Assembly (NCBI GenBank): GCA_049487715.1
Contig: CP150575.1
Span: 310,001 to 374,000, forward strand
DNA length: 64,000 bases
Direction: 5' to 3'
Origin: Pycnococcus provasolii
Taxonomy: Eukaryota; Chlorophyta; Pseudoscourfieldiophyceae; Pseudoscourfieldiales
The notes beneath the pieces were generated by a model. That model was not told where the DNA came from. It ran no database searches and saw nothing but the letters and a program-made list of their open reading frames with translations. This document shows positions 56,160 to 64,000 of the stretch, one piece after another. Position numbers and translations under genes: made by a program. Each line of letters starts with the position of its first letter. Position 1 is the first letter of the stretch.

Positions 56160-57635
56160 GGCTTGAATGATATGCACACACACTGGAATGGAATGGAATG
56201 GAGTCACGCAACTCGGGAGAATGAAGAAGAATCAAGAGGGGGACGAAGGGACGTTTTCGCGTTGATGAGAACTTGAAAAAGAAAAGCCTGCTTCGCCCCC
56301 CGGGAGGAACAAGAAAAGGGAGCTGCGAGGGATCCCCAGAAATGAGGGTCCCACAAGAACCTGCTTGTACAGTAGAGTTCTTGGGGGCCCCCCCTGGCAC
56401 GTGGTTTCTCTCTCTCTCAAGTGTCTGTCCCTGCCACTCCCAACTTCCCAAGGGTTAGGGTTAGGGTTAGGGTTAGGGTTATCAGCCTTTTTTGTTTGGG
56501 CAATCCTCCTCCTCAAACTCAAAAATAGAGGGAGATGTCCCCTCCCCCTCCCCCTCTCCCCCTGGTGCCTGGCAGCCATGAGCAGAGGGGGCCTCCCTCT
56601 ACTCTCCGTCACTACGGTAACCGGAGTGGCACAGCACGCACAGCAGCCCAGCCCAGCCCAGCCTGGCATCACGTTATGCATACACGAATGAGGGAAGTAG
56701 TCTAACTTAAGGTTTGTCCACTGAGCTCTGGGAAGAAAAGAGAGTTGTACCTTTTAAAAAAAAAAGAGAATTGTCGATGGCGAAGGTGGGCTATGTAGTA
56801 CTGTACCCCCTTCTCCCACCTCCATAGTGGTAGTCCTTCTCCCACCTAATTAAGGTACATACTGCAGTCCTTCTCCCACCCCCTCTATGAGGGGTAAGAA
56901 CTACCCGGGTACTGTACACTCTATCATAAGAACTACCTTTCCAGTACATACATCGGCAGATCATCGGGGTGAGGTCTATCGGGTGAGGTGATCGGGTGAG
57001 CTTTAAAGGTAGTACTACGTACTCTCATCGTCTGTAACGTAACTTTCGTAGTCCTTACCAATGAGTGTTCGGAGTCGTCGTCCGGTCTTTGAAAGAAGTT
57101 TCCGGTAAAGGGTGTTAAACTTCTTTTTCTCCTCCCGTGATCCCGTCCACCTCTCCCGTCCCGGATGCCGGACGCTTCGTTGCAAGTCCGGGGATTAATC
57201 CGGGGAGAGGGGACTTACAGTAGGCCATCAGTCGCCATCACTCACCACAGGTACCTGTGCAAGTCCCCGGTGGGCCATCCCTCCATCACTCACGCTTAAG
57301 CCATCACCACGTGCTTGCTTGTTCTTCATTTCAGCTTGCTTGTTAACGGCTGCAGCCTTGTACCTTTGTGCTTGTCTTGTTCTTGTAGAGCTTACACTCG
57401 AGGGGGCGAGCTTGTTAACGGCTTAAGCAGCCACCTTTGTGCTTGTCTTGTTGGATTAAGTATATTCCTTTAGACACTCAGCTCTTTCTATTTTTGTGGA
57501 CATTGACGTGAGGAGGAGTGACCGGCCGCTCGTCCCTTCGGCCTTCTCTCGTGCCTTTTTCAAAACTCAACTCAAGTGCCTCTTCATTGTCCTCTTCATT
57601 TGTCGACGTCTATATATATATATATATATATATAT
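56160..57635. other. Divergent intergenic region, ARID / coiled-coil gene
   Basis: About 1.5 kb. It has a TTAGGG array (56452-56480), repeated CCTTCTCCCACC units (56807-56882), GGTGAGGTC-type repeats (56969-57000) and a duplicated GCTTGTTAACGGCT segment (57338 and 57409). No supportable gene. Confidence 0.55.
56452..56480 (+). promoter_or_regulatory. TTAGGG array upstream of the ARID gene
   Basis: About four to five TTAGGG units, roughly 295 bases upstream of the ARID start codon and reading away from it. Confidence 0.5.
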
Positions 57636-57637
57636 AT
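57611..57637. repeat. (TA)n microsatellite running into a start codon
   Basis: About 13 TA dinucleotides end in TATATATG; the final ATG (57636) is the first in-frame start of the next gene. Confidence 0.9.
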
Positions 57638-60600
57638 GAGTTCGTCGCGCGACGACCTCAGGCACGTCGGTGCGCTACTAGAGCACGGCGAACAACAACA
57701 CACCATCACCCGCTCGCCGTCGACGTTGAAGAGAACGTGGAAAAAACAAGCCAAAATGGTCGCCGCGGCAACCATGGCGGTCGCGCCGGAGAACCCAGAA
57801 CACTCGTACAACCTCGCGGAGATGTTCGAAAAAACCGTGCTCTCGCACGTCGTCGACCACAGCGCGGAAAAATGGAGGGCGCCGCCGCCGTCGCAGCTGC
57901 GCGTCAAGGCGGAAAGCAAGCAGTTTCGGGCGGCGCCGTACTCCGGATGGGGAGTGTCCTTGGACAAGGCGTCGGCGGAGATGTACGAAAGTCAACAGGC
58001 TGAGCTAAGAGGGGGACACACGAGCGCGCTCACGGAAGACTGGCAGAAAGTCAGCTGGGAAAACGCATACAAGAGAAAAATGCAGCTCGCGAAGCACGGC
58101 GCACACCACCTCCACGGCACAGCGCATGTTACGCCGCACCACATCGCGAGGAGCAAGAGCGCTAGGCGGCCAAACTTAAGCATCGATGTCACGCTCGAAG
58201 GCTCGGCATCCACGGGAAACCTTCCCACACCAGGGACGTCGTGGACGGCGCCACCGCGGCCGATGACACCTGGCGCCTACACCCCTGGAAGCTCGACGCG
58301 GGCGTCACACAAAGACAGAATCGTCAGCGCACGTGTCGGGCTCACCAAGAACCTGCAAACGAAAACCGCCGAGGAGATGCGAAGACGCGGGGAGGAAATG
58401 AGAATGGCGGAGAAGCGTGCAGCAGAGCGGCGCATCGGACAAAGGCAGGCGTCGTTCGAGTACCAAAATACGCCATCCAGTGCAGCTCCGACGGCGCACG
58501 TCACTCCGGCAGGTGGCGGAGGGGGAGCTGGCGCCCGAACGCAGGACGACGACGTCGCGCTCGGCGCCGAGGTTGCAGACGAGTGGCTCGGGCTCGTCGC
58601 CAAGCTGAGGTATCGTGGAAACTCGGACGAAAGGCTGAACCGAAGCGTGAAGATGCTCCAGCCGAACGCGCTGCGTCTGAGCGGGGCGACAGGAGACGAC
58701 GCCATGAGCCTGTACCGCACGCTGTACGTCCACTCCGTGGGATTCCAGGATCGTGTGACGGAGCTCATCAGCCGGCTCACGAGGAGAAGGGAGGCGAGTG
58801 GTGAGCCCGGCGAGAAATTTCGCAACGAAATGCTCACCGCGGCATTCGTCTTCTACTCGGAACTTTGGCAGTCTGCGCTGGGAAGCCGCTTCCCCGCCTA
58901 CATGCGCGCGCTGCACAAGATGACCGAGAACGACGAGCAGGACAGTTTGCTCCGCCGCAACTGGGAGGTGCTTTCGGAGGACCTAAAAAAGGCCCAGAAG
59001 GAGCGTGAAGAGTTCAAAGAACGCACAGAGCTATTGGAGGTTGAGGTTGCGGAATTGCATGAACGAGTGGAAGTCGCACAGAAGCTTCGCCGCGAGGCAG
59101 CTGACGCGTCGATGCACGCCACAAATGCCCAGAACAAGGCGATCGCCGAGCGTAGCGACGCGCTCGCTCTCGTCGCCACTGCGGAACGAGTGCGTGACGA
59201 TGCGACCCAAAGGGCAGAGCATGCGGAGGCTGAGGCGACACGAGCGAAGGCGGAATGTGCGGAGGCACTGGTTATCCGCGATCGCGCGGTCGGTGAGTTG
59301 GATTCCGCGAAGGCTGCCACTGCCGAAACCAAGGTGCAGCGTGACGAGCAAAATGAGCGTGCAAAGAAGGCTGAGGCGGAACGCGACGATCTCGATTTAG
59401 CAAAAAGCGAGCTGCAGGACAAGCACGAAAAACTTGAGTTGCAGTTTGCGGAGATGAAGCGTAGCTTGGTGCTGGCAAATTCCACATCCATGCGCCTGCG
59501 TCAGCACATTGAACAGATTGAGGCGAAGAATCACAATGCTGTCATCTACGAGCTGCAAGGGACCATCACGAAGCTTCAGTACAAAATTGACCAGATGGAA
59601 CGACACCACGAGCAAGAGCTGGCGGCGGCGCATCGTGGAGACCAGCAAGATGCGTTTACAAGAGGGCAGGAGGCTGGACGAGCCAGCCTCCGCAAGGAGA
59701 CGGATCAGGAGATTGAGCGCATCCGCAAGGAATGTGCGGATGAAGTGGATCTGCACAAGCGCACGTTGAACGCGCAGAAGTCAAAGTTTGACGACGCTGT
59801 TGCGGAGGCTGTTGAGGCTGCAACCGGAGATATGCCCGCGGCACCGCCACCACCTAGTGAGACGCAACTTGAGCTTGCGCGCGTCCGCGCGCTGCACGAG
59901 GATAGTGTGGACAATACGAAGAAGTACATAATAGACCTCGAGAAGCAAGTGGAAAAACTCGATGCTTGGGGCAAGGAGTGCCTGGTTCAGAAGACGAGAG
60001 CCATGAATGACAAGGAGGCTTCCTTGGCGGCACAGGACCGGCTACGAGTGAAGCTGTCCAACATGACGCAGTCGAAAATGATTGTGATGGACGCAGCGCA
60101 ACGAGAGATCCATACCGCGATGCAGAAGCTTAAGGAGGTTCATGGTAAGGTTGACTCTTTCCTCGAGAAGGCGGACGGAGCATTCGACGCATGGCAGCAC
60201 TCGGTGGGACGCGAGGTTGAAAGATGGGGTACTTCCATCGACGAATTCAAGCTGCTAGTCGATCAGCTCGCTCAGTTTGCCATCAACGCCATTTCCGGAT
60301 CACGAGGCATGTCAGAGACGAGTGAACAGGGAATGCTGCGTGAGCTGAATGAATGCCATCGAAAGATCAAGCAGCTGCTTAATGTTGTTGAAGTTGCAAA
60401 AGAACGTGAGGCGGAGCTTGCGAACCAGAAAATGCAAGCAGTCAAGGAGGCGACGGCGGCGCAGCGTGCACTGCATGATATAACGCAGGAATTAGAACGC
60501 AGCCAAGCTGAAACAAATGAAGCTAAGGCGCTTCAAAGAAAAAGCCAGGACGCGCTTGAAGCGAAGCTCGCTGAAGAGGCAAATTTGACTGAGTTTAATG

Positions 60601-62381
60601 CACGTCATGCAAGTCGTGCACCTACATCAACTCCGATTGCACAGTCGGAATCAATGATCGCGCAGCCCGCCGCTGCGCCGGCTCCCACTCCTGTGGTGCC
60701 GGAAGTTGCCGCTGACGTGGTACCGCAGGCTGCCGCTGCGCCGGCTCCCACTCCTGTGATGCCGCAGGCTGCTGCTGCTGCTGCTCCGGCACCCACTCCT
60801 GTGGTGCTGGAAGTTGCTGCTGCTCCGGCACCCACTCCTGTGGTGCTGGAAGTTGCTGCTGCGCCGGCACCCACTCCTGTGCTGCTGGAAGTTGCTGCTG
60901 CGCCGGCTCCCACTCCTGTGGTGCTGGAAGTTGCTGCTGCGCCGGCACCCACTCCTGTGGTGCTGGAAGTTGCTGCTGCGCCGGCACCCACTCCTGTGGT
61001 GCCGCAGGCTGTCGCCGCACCGGCACCCACTCCTGTGATGCCGGAAGTTGTTGCTGACGTGGTACCGCAGGCTGTCGCCGCACCGGCTCCCACTCCTGTG
61101 GTGCCGGAAGTTGTTGCTGACGTCGTACCGCAGGCTGCCGCTGCACCGGCACCCACTCCGGTGGTGCCGGAAGTTGCTGCTGCACCGGCACCCACTCCTG
61201 CGGTACCTCAGGCTGCCGCTGCGCCGGCACCCACTCCTGCTGTGCCGCAGGCTGCCGCCGCACCCCCACCTTCTACTGCAGTGCCGCAGGCTGCCGCTGC
61301 GCCGGCACCCACTCCTGTGGTGCCGGAAGTTGCTGCTGCACCACCACCACCTCTTGTCGAGGCGCAGGCTGCTTCCGCGCCACCACCCACTCCTGCTGTG
61401 CCCCAGGCTGCCGCCGCACCGCCACCTTCTACTGCAGTGCCCCAGGCTGCCGCTGCGCCGGCACCCACTCCTGTGGTGCCGCAGACTGCCGCCGCATCGC
61501 CGCCCCCTCCTGTCGAGGCACAGGCTACCACCGCACCACCCACTCCCATTGAGGCGCAGCCCGCTGCTGCACCGGCACCCCCTCCTGTTGAGGCGCAGCC
61601 TTCTACTGGTGTGGTCCCGCAGCCCGCTGCCGCGCCTGTCCCTCATGTTGAGGCGCAGCCCACCGCCGCCCTGGCACCCGTTTCTATAGAGCTACAGGCT
61701 GCAGCTGCGCAAGTCCACAACACTACTATTGTGACACCCACTACTGCTCCGCCGGCGACCGAGCCGTCTGCCGTGTCGATTGCGCCTGCGCCGTCCACGA
61801 CAATCGCGCCTGCTGAGGTGGAGCCCGATGTCGCCGCGCCTATCCCTCCTGCTGCTCAACCGACCGCCGAGCCGACGCCTGAGCCAACATCGGCGGATGT
61901 GCAGGCCGCCGCTCCGCCGGCGACCGAGCCGTCTGCCGTGTCGATTGCGCCTGCGCCGTCCACGACAATCGCGCCTGCTGAGGTGGAGCCCGATGTCGCC
62001 GCGCCTATCCCTCCTGCTGCTCAACCGACCGCCGAGCCGACGCCTGAGTCGTTTTCCGTGCCATCTACACCTGCGCCGTTAGTATCTGTGGAGGAACATG
62101 GCGCCGATACGCCGCCTCCTTTAGAAGCGAATGAGAGCAGCTTGAACATTGTTGAAATTTTCTCTCCAGGAAGAGGACCGAGCGCTCATGGACACCTCGA
62201 TAGCATCCGCAGTCGCCCGGGTACAAGTGAACAGTGGCGAAGATCTATTTCGACTGTGATTCAGTCACAGTCGTTCGACACACGATTAGGCAATCGCGCG
62301 CGTTCTGCTCGCGTTAGGCAAGGTCCGGCGGGCTTCAGCACGATGTCTCCCATCGAGAAAAGAAAAGCGTACGATGGTTAA
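57636..62381 (+). CDS. Long coiled-coil protein with Ala-Pro-Val repeat tail
   Basis: The protein is 1,581 residues from the first ATG at 57636; the ATG at 57756 (MVAAATMAVAPENPE) is a plausible alternative. The N-terminus has a conserved-looking segment (FEKTVLSHVVDHSAEKW, then APYSGWGVSLDKASAEM), then a helical globular region (about 310-440). A long coiled coil follows (about 446-985, KKAQKEREEFKERTELLEVEVAEL). From about 1008 to 1475 there are at least 25 variants of a 12-13 residue unit, V-V-P-x-V-A-A-A-P-A-P-T-P, and a perfect duplication of a 46-residue block. A short basic tail ends the protein. I do not recognise a named family. A cytoskeletal or basal-body role fits such proteins but is not shown. 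Confidence 0.8.
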   Translation: MSSSRDDLRHVGALLEHGEQQHTITRSPSTLKRTWKKQAKMVAAATMAVAPENPEHSYNLAEMFEKTVLSHVVDHSAEKWRAPPPSQLRVKAESKQFRAAPYSGWGVSLDKASAEMYESQQAELRGGHTSALTEDWQKVSWENAYKRKMQLAKHGAHHLHGTAHVTPHHIARSKSARRPNLSIDVTLEGSASTGNLPTPGTSWTAPPRPMTPGAYTPGSSTRASHKDRIVSARVGLTKNLQTKTAEEMRRRGEEMRMAEKRAAERRIGQRQASFEYQNTPSSAAPTAHVTPAGGGGGAGARTQDDDVALGAEVADEWLGLVAKLRYRGNSDERLNRSVKMLQPNALRLSGATGDDAMSLYRTLYVHSVGFQDRVTELISRLTRRREASGEPGEKFRNEMLTAAFVFYSELWQSALGSRFPAYMRALHKMTENDEQDSLLRRNWEVLSEDLKKAQKEREEFKERTELLEVEVAELHERVEVAQKLRREAADASMHATNAQNKAIAERSDALALVATAERVRDDATQRAEHAEAEATRAKAECAEALVIRDRAVGELDSAKAATAETKVQRDEQNERAKKAEAERDDLDLAKSELQDKHEKLELQFAEMKRSLVLANSTSMRLRQHIEQIEAKNHNAVIYELQGTITKLQYKIDQMERHHEQELAAAHRGDQQDAFTRGQEAGRASLRKETDQEIERIRKECADEVDLHKRTLNAQKSKFDDAVAEAVEAATGDMPAAPPPPSETQLELARVRALHEDSVDNTKKYIIDLEKQVEKLDAWGKECLVQKTRAMNDKEASLAAQDRLRVKLSNMTQSKMIVMDAAQREIHTAMQKLKEVHGKVDSFLEKADGAFDAWQHSVGREVERWGTSIDEFKLLVDQLAQFAINAISGSRGMSETSEQGMLRELNECHRKIKQLLNVVEVAKEREAELANQKMQAVKEATAAQRALHDITQELERSQAETNEAKALQRKSQDALEAKLAEEANLTEFNARHASRAPTSTPIAQSESMIAQPAAAPAPTPVVPEVAADVVPQAAAAPAPTPVMPQAAAAAAPAPTPVVLEVAAAPAPTPVVLEVAAAPAPTPVLLEVAAAPAPTPVVLEVAAAPAPTPVVLEVAAAPAPTPVVPQAVAAPAPTPVMPEVVADVVPQAVAAPAPTPVVPEVVADVVPQAAAAPAPTPVVPEVAAAPAPTPAVPQAAAAPAPTPAVPQAAAAPPPSTAVPQAAAAPAPTPVVPEVAAAPPPPLVEAQAASAPPPTPAVPQAAAAPPPSTAVPQAAAAPAPTPVVPQTAAASPPPPVEAQATTAPPTPIEAQPAAAPAPPPVEAQPSTGVVPQPAAAPVPHVEAQPTAALAPVSIELQAAAAQVHNTTIVTPTTAPPATEPSAVSIAPAPSTTIAPAEVEPDVAAPIPPAAQPTAEPTPEPTSADVQAAAPPATEPSAVSIAPAPSTTIAPAEVEPDVAAPIPPAAQPTAEPTPESFSVPSTPAPLVSVEEHGADTPPPLEANESSLNIVEIFSPGRGPSAHGHLDSIRSRPGTSEQWRRSISTVIQSQSFDTRLGNRARSARVRQGPAGFSTMSPIEKRKAYDG
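60660..61700 (+). repeat. Coding minisatellite, 36-42 base units (Ala-Pro-Val-rich)
   Basis: Tandem imperfect copies encode VVPEVAAAPAPTP-like units inside the coiled-coil protein gene. Neighbouring copies are almost identical at DNA level. Confidence 0.9.
61746..62048 (+). repeat. Perfect 138-base tandem duplication
   Basis: The sequence at 61746-61883 is repeated without visible change at 61911-62048 (165-base offset), in frame. Confidence 0.9.
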
Positions 62382-62427
62382 ATCTTTGACTTAATCTGCG
62401 TTTGATTTTCCTCTGACAACAAAAGTT

Positions 62428-62432
62428 TGTAA
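62428..62432 (+). terminator. TGTAA poly(A) signal of the coiled-coil gene
   Basis: TGTAA 47 bases after the stop codon. Confidence 0.45.
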
Positions 62433-62565
62433 TTCGAATTTTAATGATTTCTTTTCGCAACAAACAACATCTGCCCGTGAACACCAACTAACTATGCGAC
62501 AGTGCATACACTGACAACAACAACAACAACGCGCAATTTCACAATTCAATTTTTCGTTCTTTTGC

Positions 62566-64000
62566 TTACACATGACTACCAACGCTCGTACCAGCAACGG
62601 CAAGACCGAACTCATCTGCACGACGGCTTGTCGAAGTCAAGCCGCCACGTCGGCTCGGCTTTGCTGGCGGTCTGCGAGCGCCAGGCGTGCCATGTGCTGT
62701 CGAAGAGGCAGATATCGTCGTCGCCGCCGCCGATCCAATACGAAGACCTTCCAAATTCAGAAGTCCAAATCTTGGATCCACCGGCGGCGTGGGCGGCATT
62801 GGTTTCTCCTTAGCACGCCGCCTCTCGCGTGCAACTCGCCGTGCAGCCTCGCTTGCCGCCTCGGCGGCGGTTGCGGCGGCGGCGGCTGTCGCCGCGAGCG
62901 CATCGGCAACATCCTCGTGTGGGTTTGGCGCAGCAAGTTCGCGTTCCGCAGGCATGGGAACGTCGGTTGGGTGTATGCGCACGGTGAACGGATGCTGGGG
63001 GTGGCATCCGCGTTGGAAGCATGCTTCGCACAGGCTGATGGACGCGCAGATCGCACAGTCGAAACGTCTGCCAATGATCGCGCACGAAGCGGCGGCTCCG
63101 CCCCCTGAGACGGGCGCGAACCCGGCGTCGCCCCCCGGCGCGCCGTCCGTTGCGCCTCCTCGGCGGCATCCATTGCATGCAGCTCCGTAGTGCACGCTGC
63201 CGGTGGAGGCGGCGGCGGCTACATTCGCGCCGTTCGTTCGCATGCTGCGCCTCCACATTTCGCGCGGCGGTTCCCAGTCGAACGGTCCCCATGGCGCTCG
63301 GCACAGCGGGCACGTGAGCGACTTTTCGAGGCTCGCCTGGTGCTCTGACCAGTACCGCATGCACTTTCCGTGTACGTTTCTGCCGCACCCGTCGCGGCAC
63401 CACACGAGCATTGCTCGCGCCTCGTCGTTCTCGTTCCAGTCGTCGATTGTCTCGTAGCAGATGGGGCACGTCTCGTCCGGCTCGACGTTCCTCCTTGCGT
63501 TCATTTCGTGCGCTCGTTCTGCGTCCTGCGCCAGTTTCTTTTTGCGTTCGATTCTTCTCTGCGCCGCCTGCGCCGCCTTTTGCCGTTGGCTGAGCTGTCC
63601 GCACTTTGCGCCGCAGCGGAGCACCTCGTCGAGTTCGCGGTCTGTGAGGCTGAGTTGCCATACGAGCGGGTTTCTGGGCGGCACGCGCAGCACCTTGAGC
63701 ATGACGAATAGGATGTGCACGCACAGTTCCGGTTCGCGTATGCGGTCTCCAACACACGGCGGGAGTCTGTGCACACCCGTATTATTTTTGCTCTTGAGCG
63801 CGCCCGTTTTATTTTTGTCCATGCACATTCCTCCCCCGCACGAGCACGTTTGTCGCGCGCCAATCAAGACGCGGTGCTTTTGCGACAGTGGATCTGGAGC
63901 GAGAGTGCTAGAGTTGTTGTGATCTGTCGTTTGCGAGGAGGAGGAGGAGGAGCCTTCTTGCAGGGACACCACGACGAATGACGTCGGTCCCGGTTGCTGG
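62566..64000 (-). CDS. ZSWIM2: ZSWIM2-like E3 ubiquitin ligase (SWIM-RING-ZZ), 5' partial
   Basis: The frame stays open to the window edge and no ATG gives a sensible start, so the N-terminus is missing. Visible domains, in order: the C-terminal half of a SWIM zinc finger (CSCGGG, then CVHILFVMLKVLRVP), a RING finger (CPICYETIDDWNENDEA through CPLCRAPWGPFDW) and a ZZ finger (ACNGCRR, then CAICASISLCEACF and HPFTVR). This order is that of animal ZSWIM2/MEX, a RING-type ligase acting with UBE2D enzymes. The C-terminus (about 330-468) is Ala/Arg-rich and disordered; a second RING is not present. The stop codon overlaps a minus-strand TGTAA poly(A) pentamer. Confidence 0.88.
   Translation of the reverse strand, partial: QQPGPTSFVVVSLQEGSSSSSSQTTDHNNSSTLAPDPLSQKHRVLIGARQTCSCGGGMCMDKNKTGALKSKNNTGVHRLPPCVGDRIREPELCVHILFVMLKVLRVPPRNPLVWQLSLTDRELDEVLRCGAKCGQLSQRQKAAQAAQRRIERKKKLAQDAERAHEMNARRNVEPDETCPICYETIDDWNENDEARAMLVWCRDGCGRNVHGKCMRYWSEHQASLEKSLTCPLCRAPWGPFDWEPPREMWRRSMRTNGANVAAAASTGSVHYGAACNGCRRGGATDGAPGGDAGFAPVSGGGAAASCAIIGRRFDCAICASISLCEACFQRGCHPQHPFTVRIHPTDVPMPAERELAAPNPHEDVADALAATAAAAATAAEAASEAARRVARERRRAKEKPMPPTPPVDPRFGLLNLEGLRIGSAAATTISASSTAHGTPGARRPPAKPSRRGGLTSTSRRADEFGLAVAGTSVGSHV

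Noticed and set aside
22776-56480. TTAGGG arrays as chromosome ends or assembly joins
   Set aside because: They are only 20-45 bases long, lie between intact genes and appear in both orientations at many places.
60651-61646. Minus-strand repeat ORFs (Gly/Ser/Arg/Gln-rich)
   Set aside because: They mirror the Ala-Pro coding minisatellite of the plus-strand coiled-coil gene.

Overview
This is a nuclear, gene-dense and intron-poor eukaryotic window of moderately high GC. It most likely comes from a small (prasinophyte-type) green alga; that is inference. Supporting signs are a plant-type plastid enoyl-ACP reductase, a plastid-targeted GAR transformylase, a SEX4/LSF-like glucan phosphatase candidate, a pherophorin-style proline-rich surface protein, and the green-algal polyadenylation pentamer TGTAA just after roughly half of the genes. 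About nineteen convincing genes are present, mostly single long exons. The first (PI3-kinase) and the last (ZSWIM2-like E3) run off the window edges. || Layout. 0-3 kb: class I-like PI 3-kinase (5' partial), then a decayed zinc-finger locus (2.9-4.0 kb). 4-12 kb: a Lys/Glu/Ala-rich conserved unknown (+) converging on a giant receptor-like membrane protein with PKD-like ectodomain, many TM segments and HEAT repeats (-). 12-17 kb: a broken small gene, GAR transformylase (+), a MATH-BTB protein (-) and an overlapping acidic ORF. 17-24.5 kb: a cyclic-nucleotide-binding voltage-gated channel with a non-GYG filter (+), ARL1 (-) and the DSP-type phosphatase (+). 24.8-32.6 kb: a spliced receptor kinase (beta-helix, TSP1, TM, MLKL-like four-helix domain, TKL kinase; -) head-to-head with a membrane-anchored TIR-like protein (+). 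33-42 kb: a 1,213-residue conserved membrane protein with a ubiquitin-like tail (+), a bZIP factor (-), a homopolymer-rich block, and U2SURP/SR140 with a one-base frame break (-). 42-53 kb: a second frame-broken ORF, SEL1L/HRD3 (+), plastid enoyl-ACP reductase (-) and a 1.5 kb-residue-class proline-rich cadherin-like-sandwich protein (+). 53-64 kb: TRM112 (+), an ARID protein (-), a long coiled-coil protein with Ala-Pro repeats (+) and the ZSWIM2-like SWIM-RING-ZZ protein (-). || Themes. The most notable block is the divergent pair at 24.8-32.6 kb. It places an MLKL-architecture receptor kinase beside a TIR-like protein and could be a cell-surface sensing/cell-death or immune module; this is a hypothesis from domains and adjacency. 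Short (TTAGGG)n arrays recur upstream of at least six genes and look like a shared promoter element rather than telomere ends. Two minus-strand genes are each broken by one extra G in a homopolymer, which points to base-call error or very recent inactivation.
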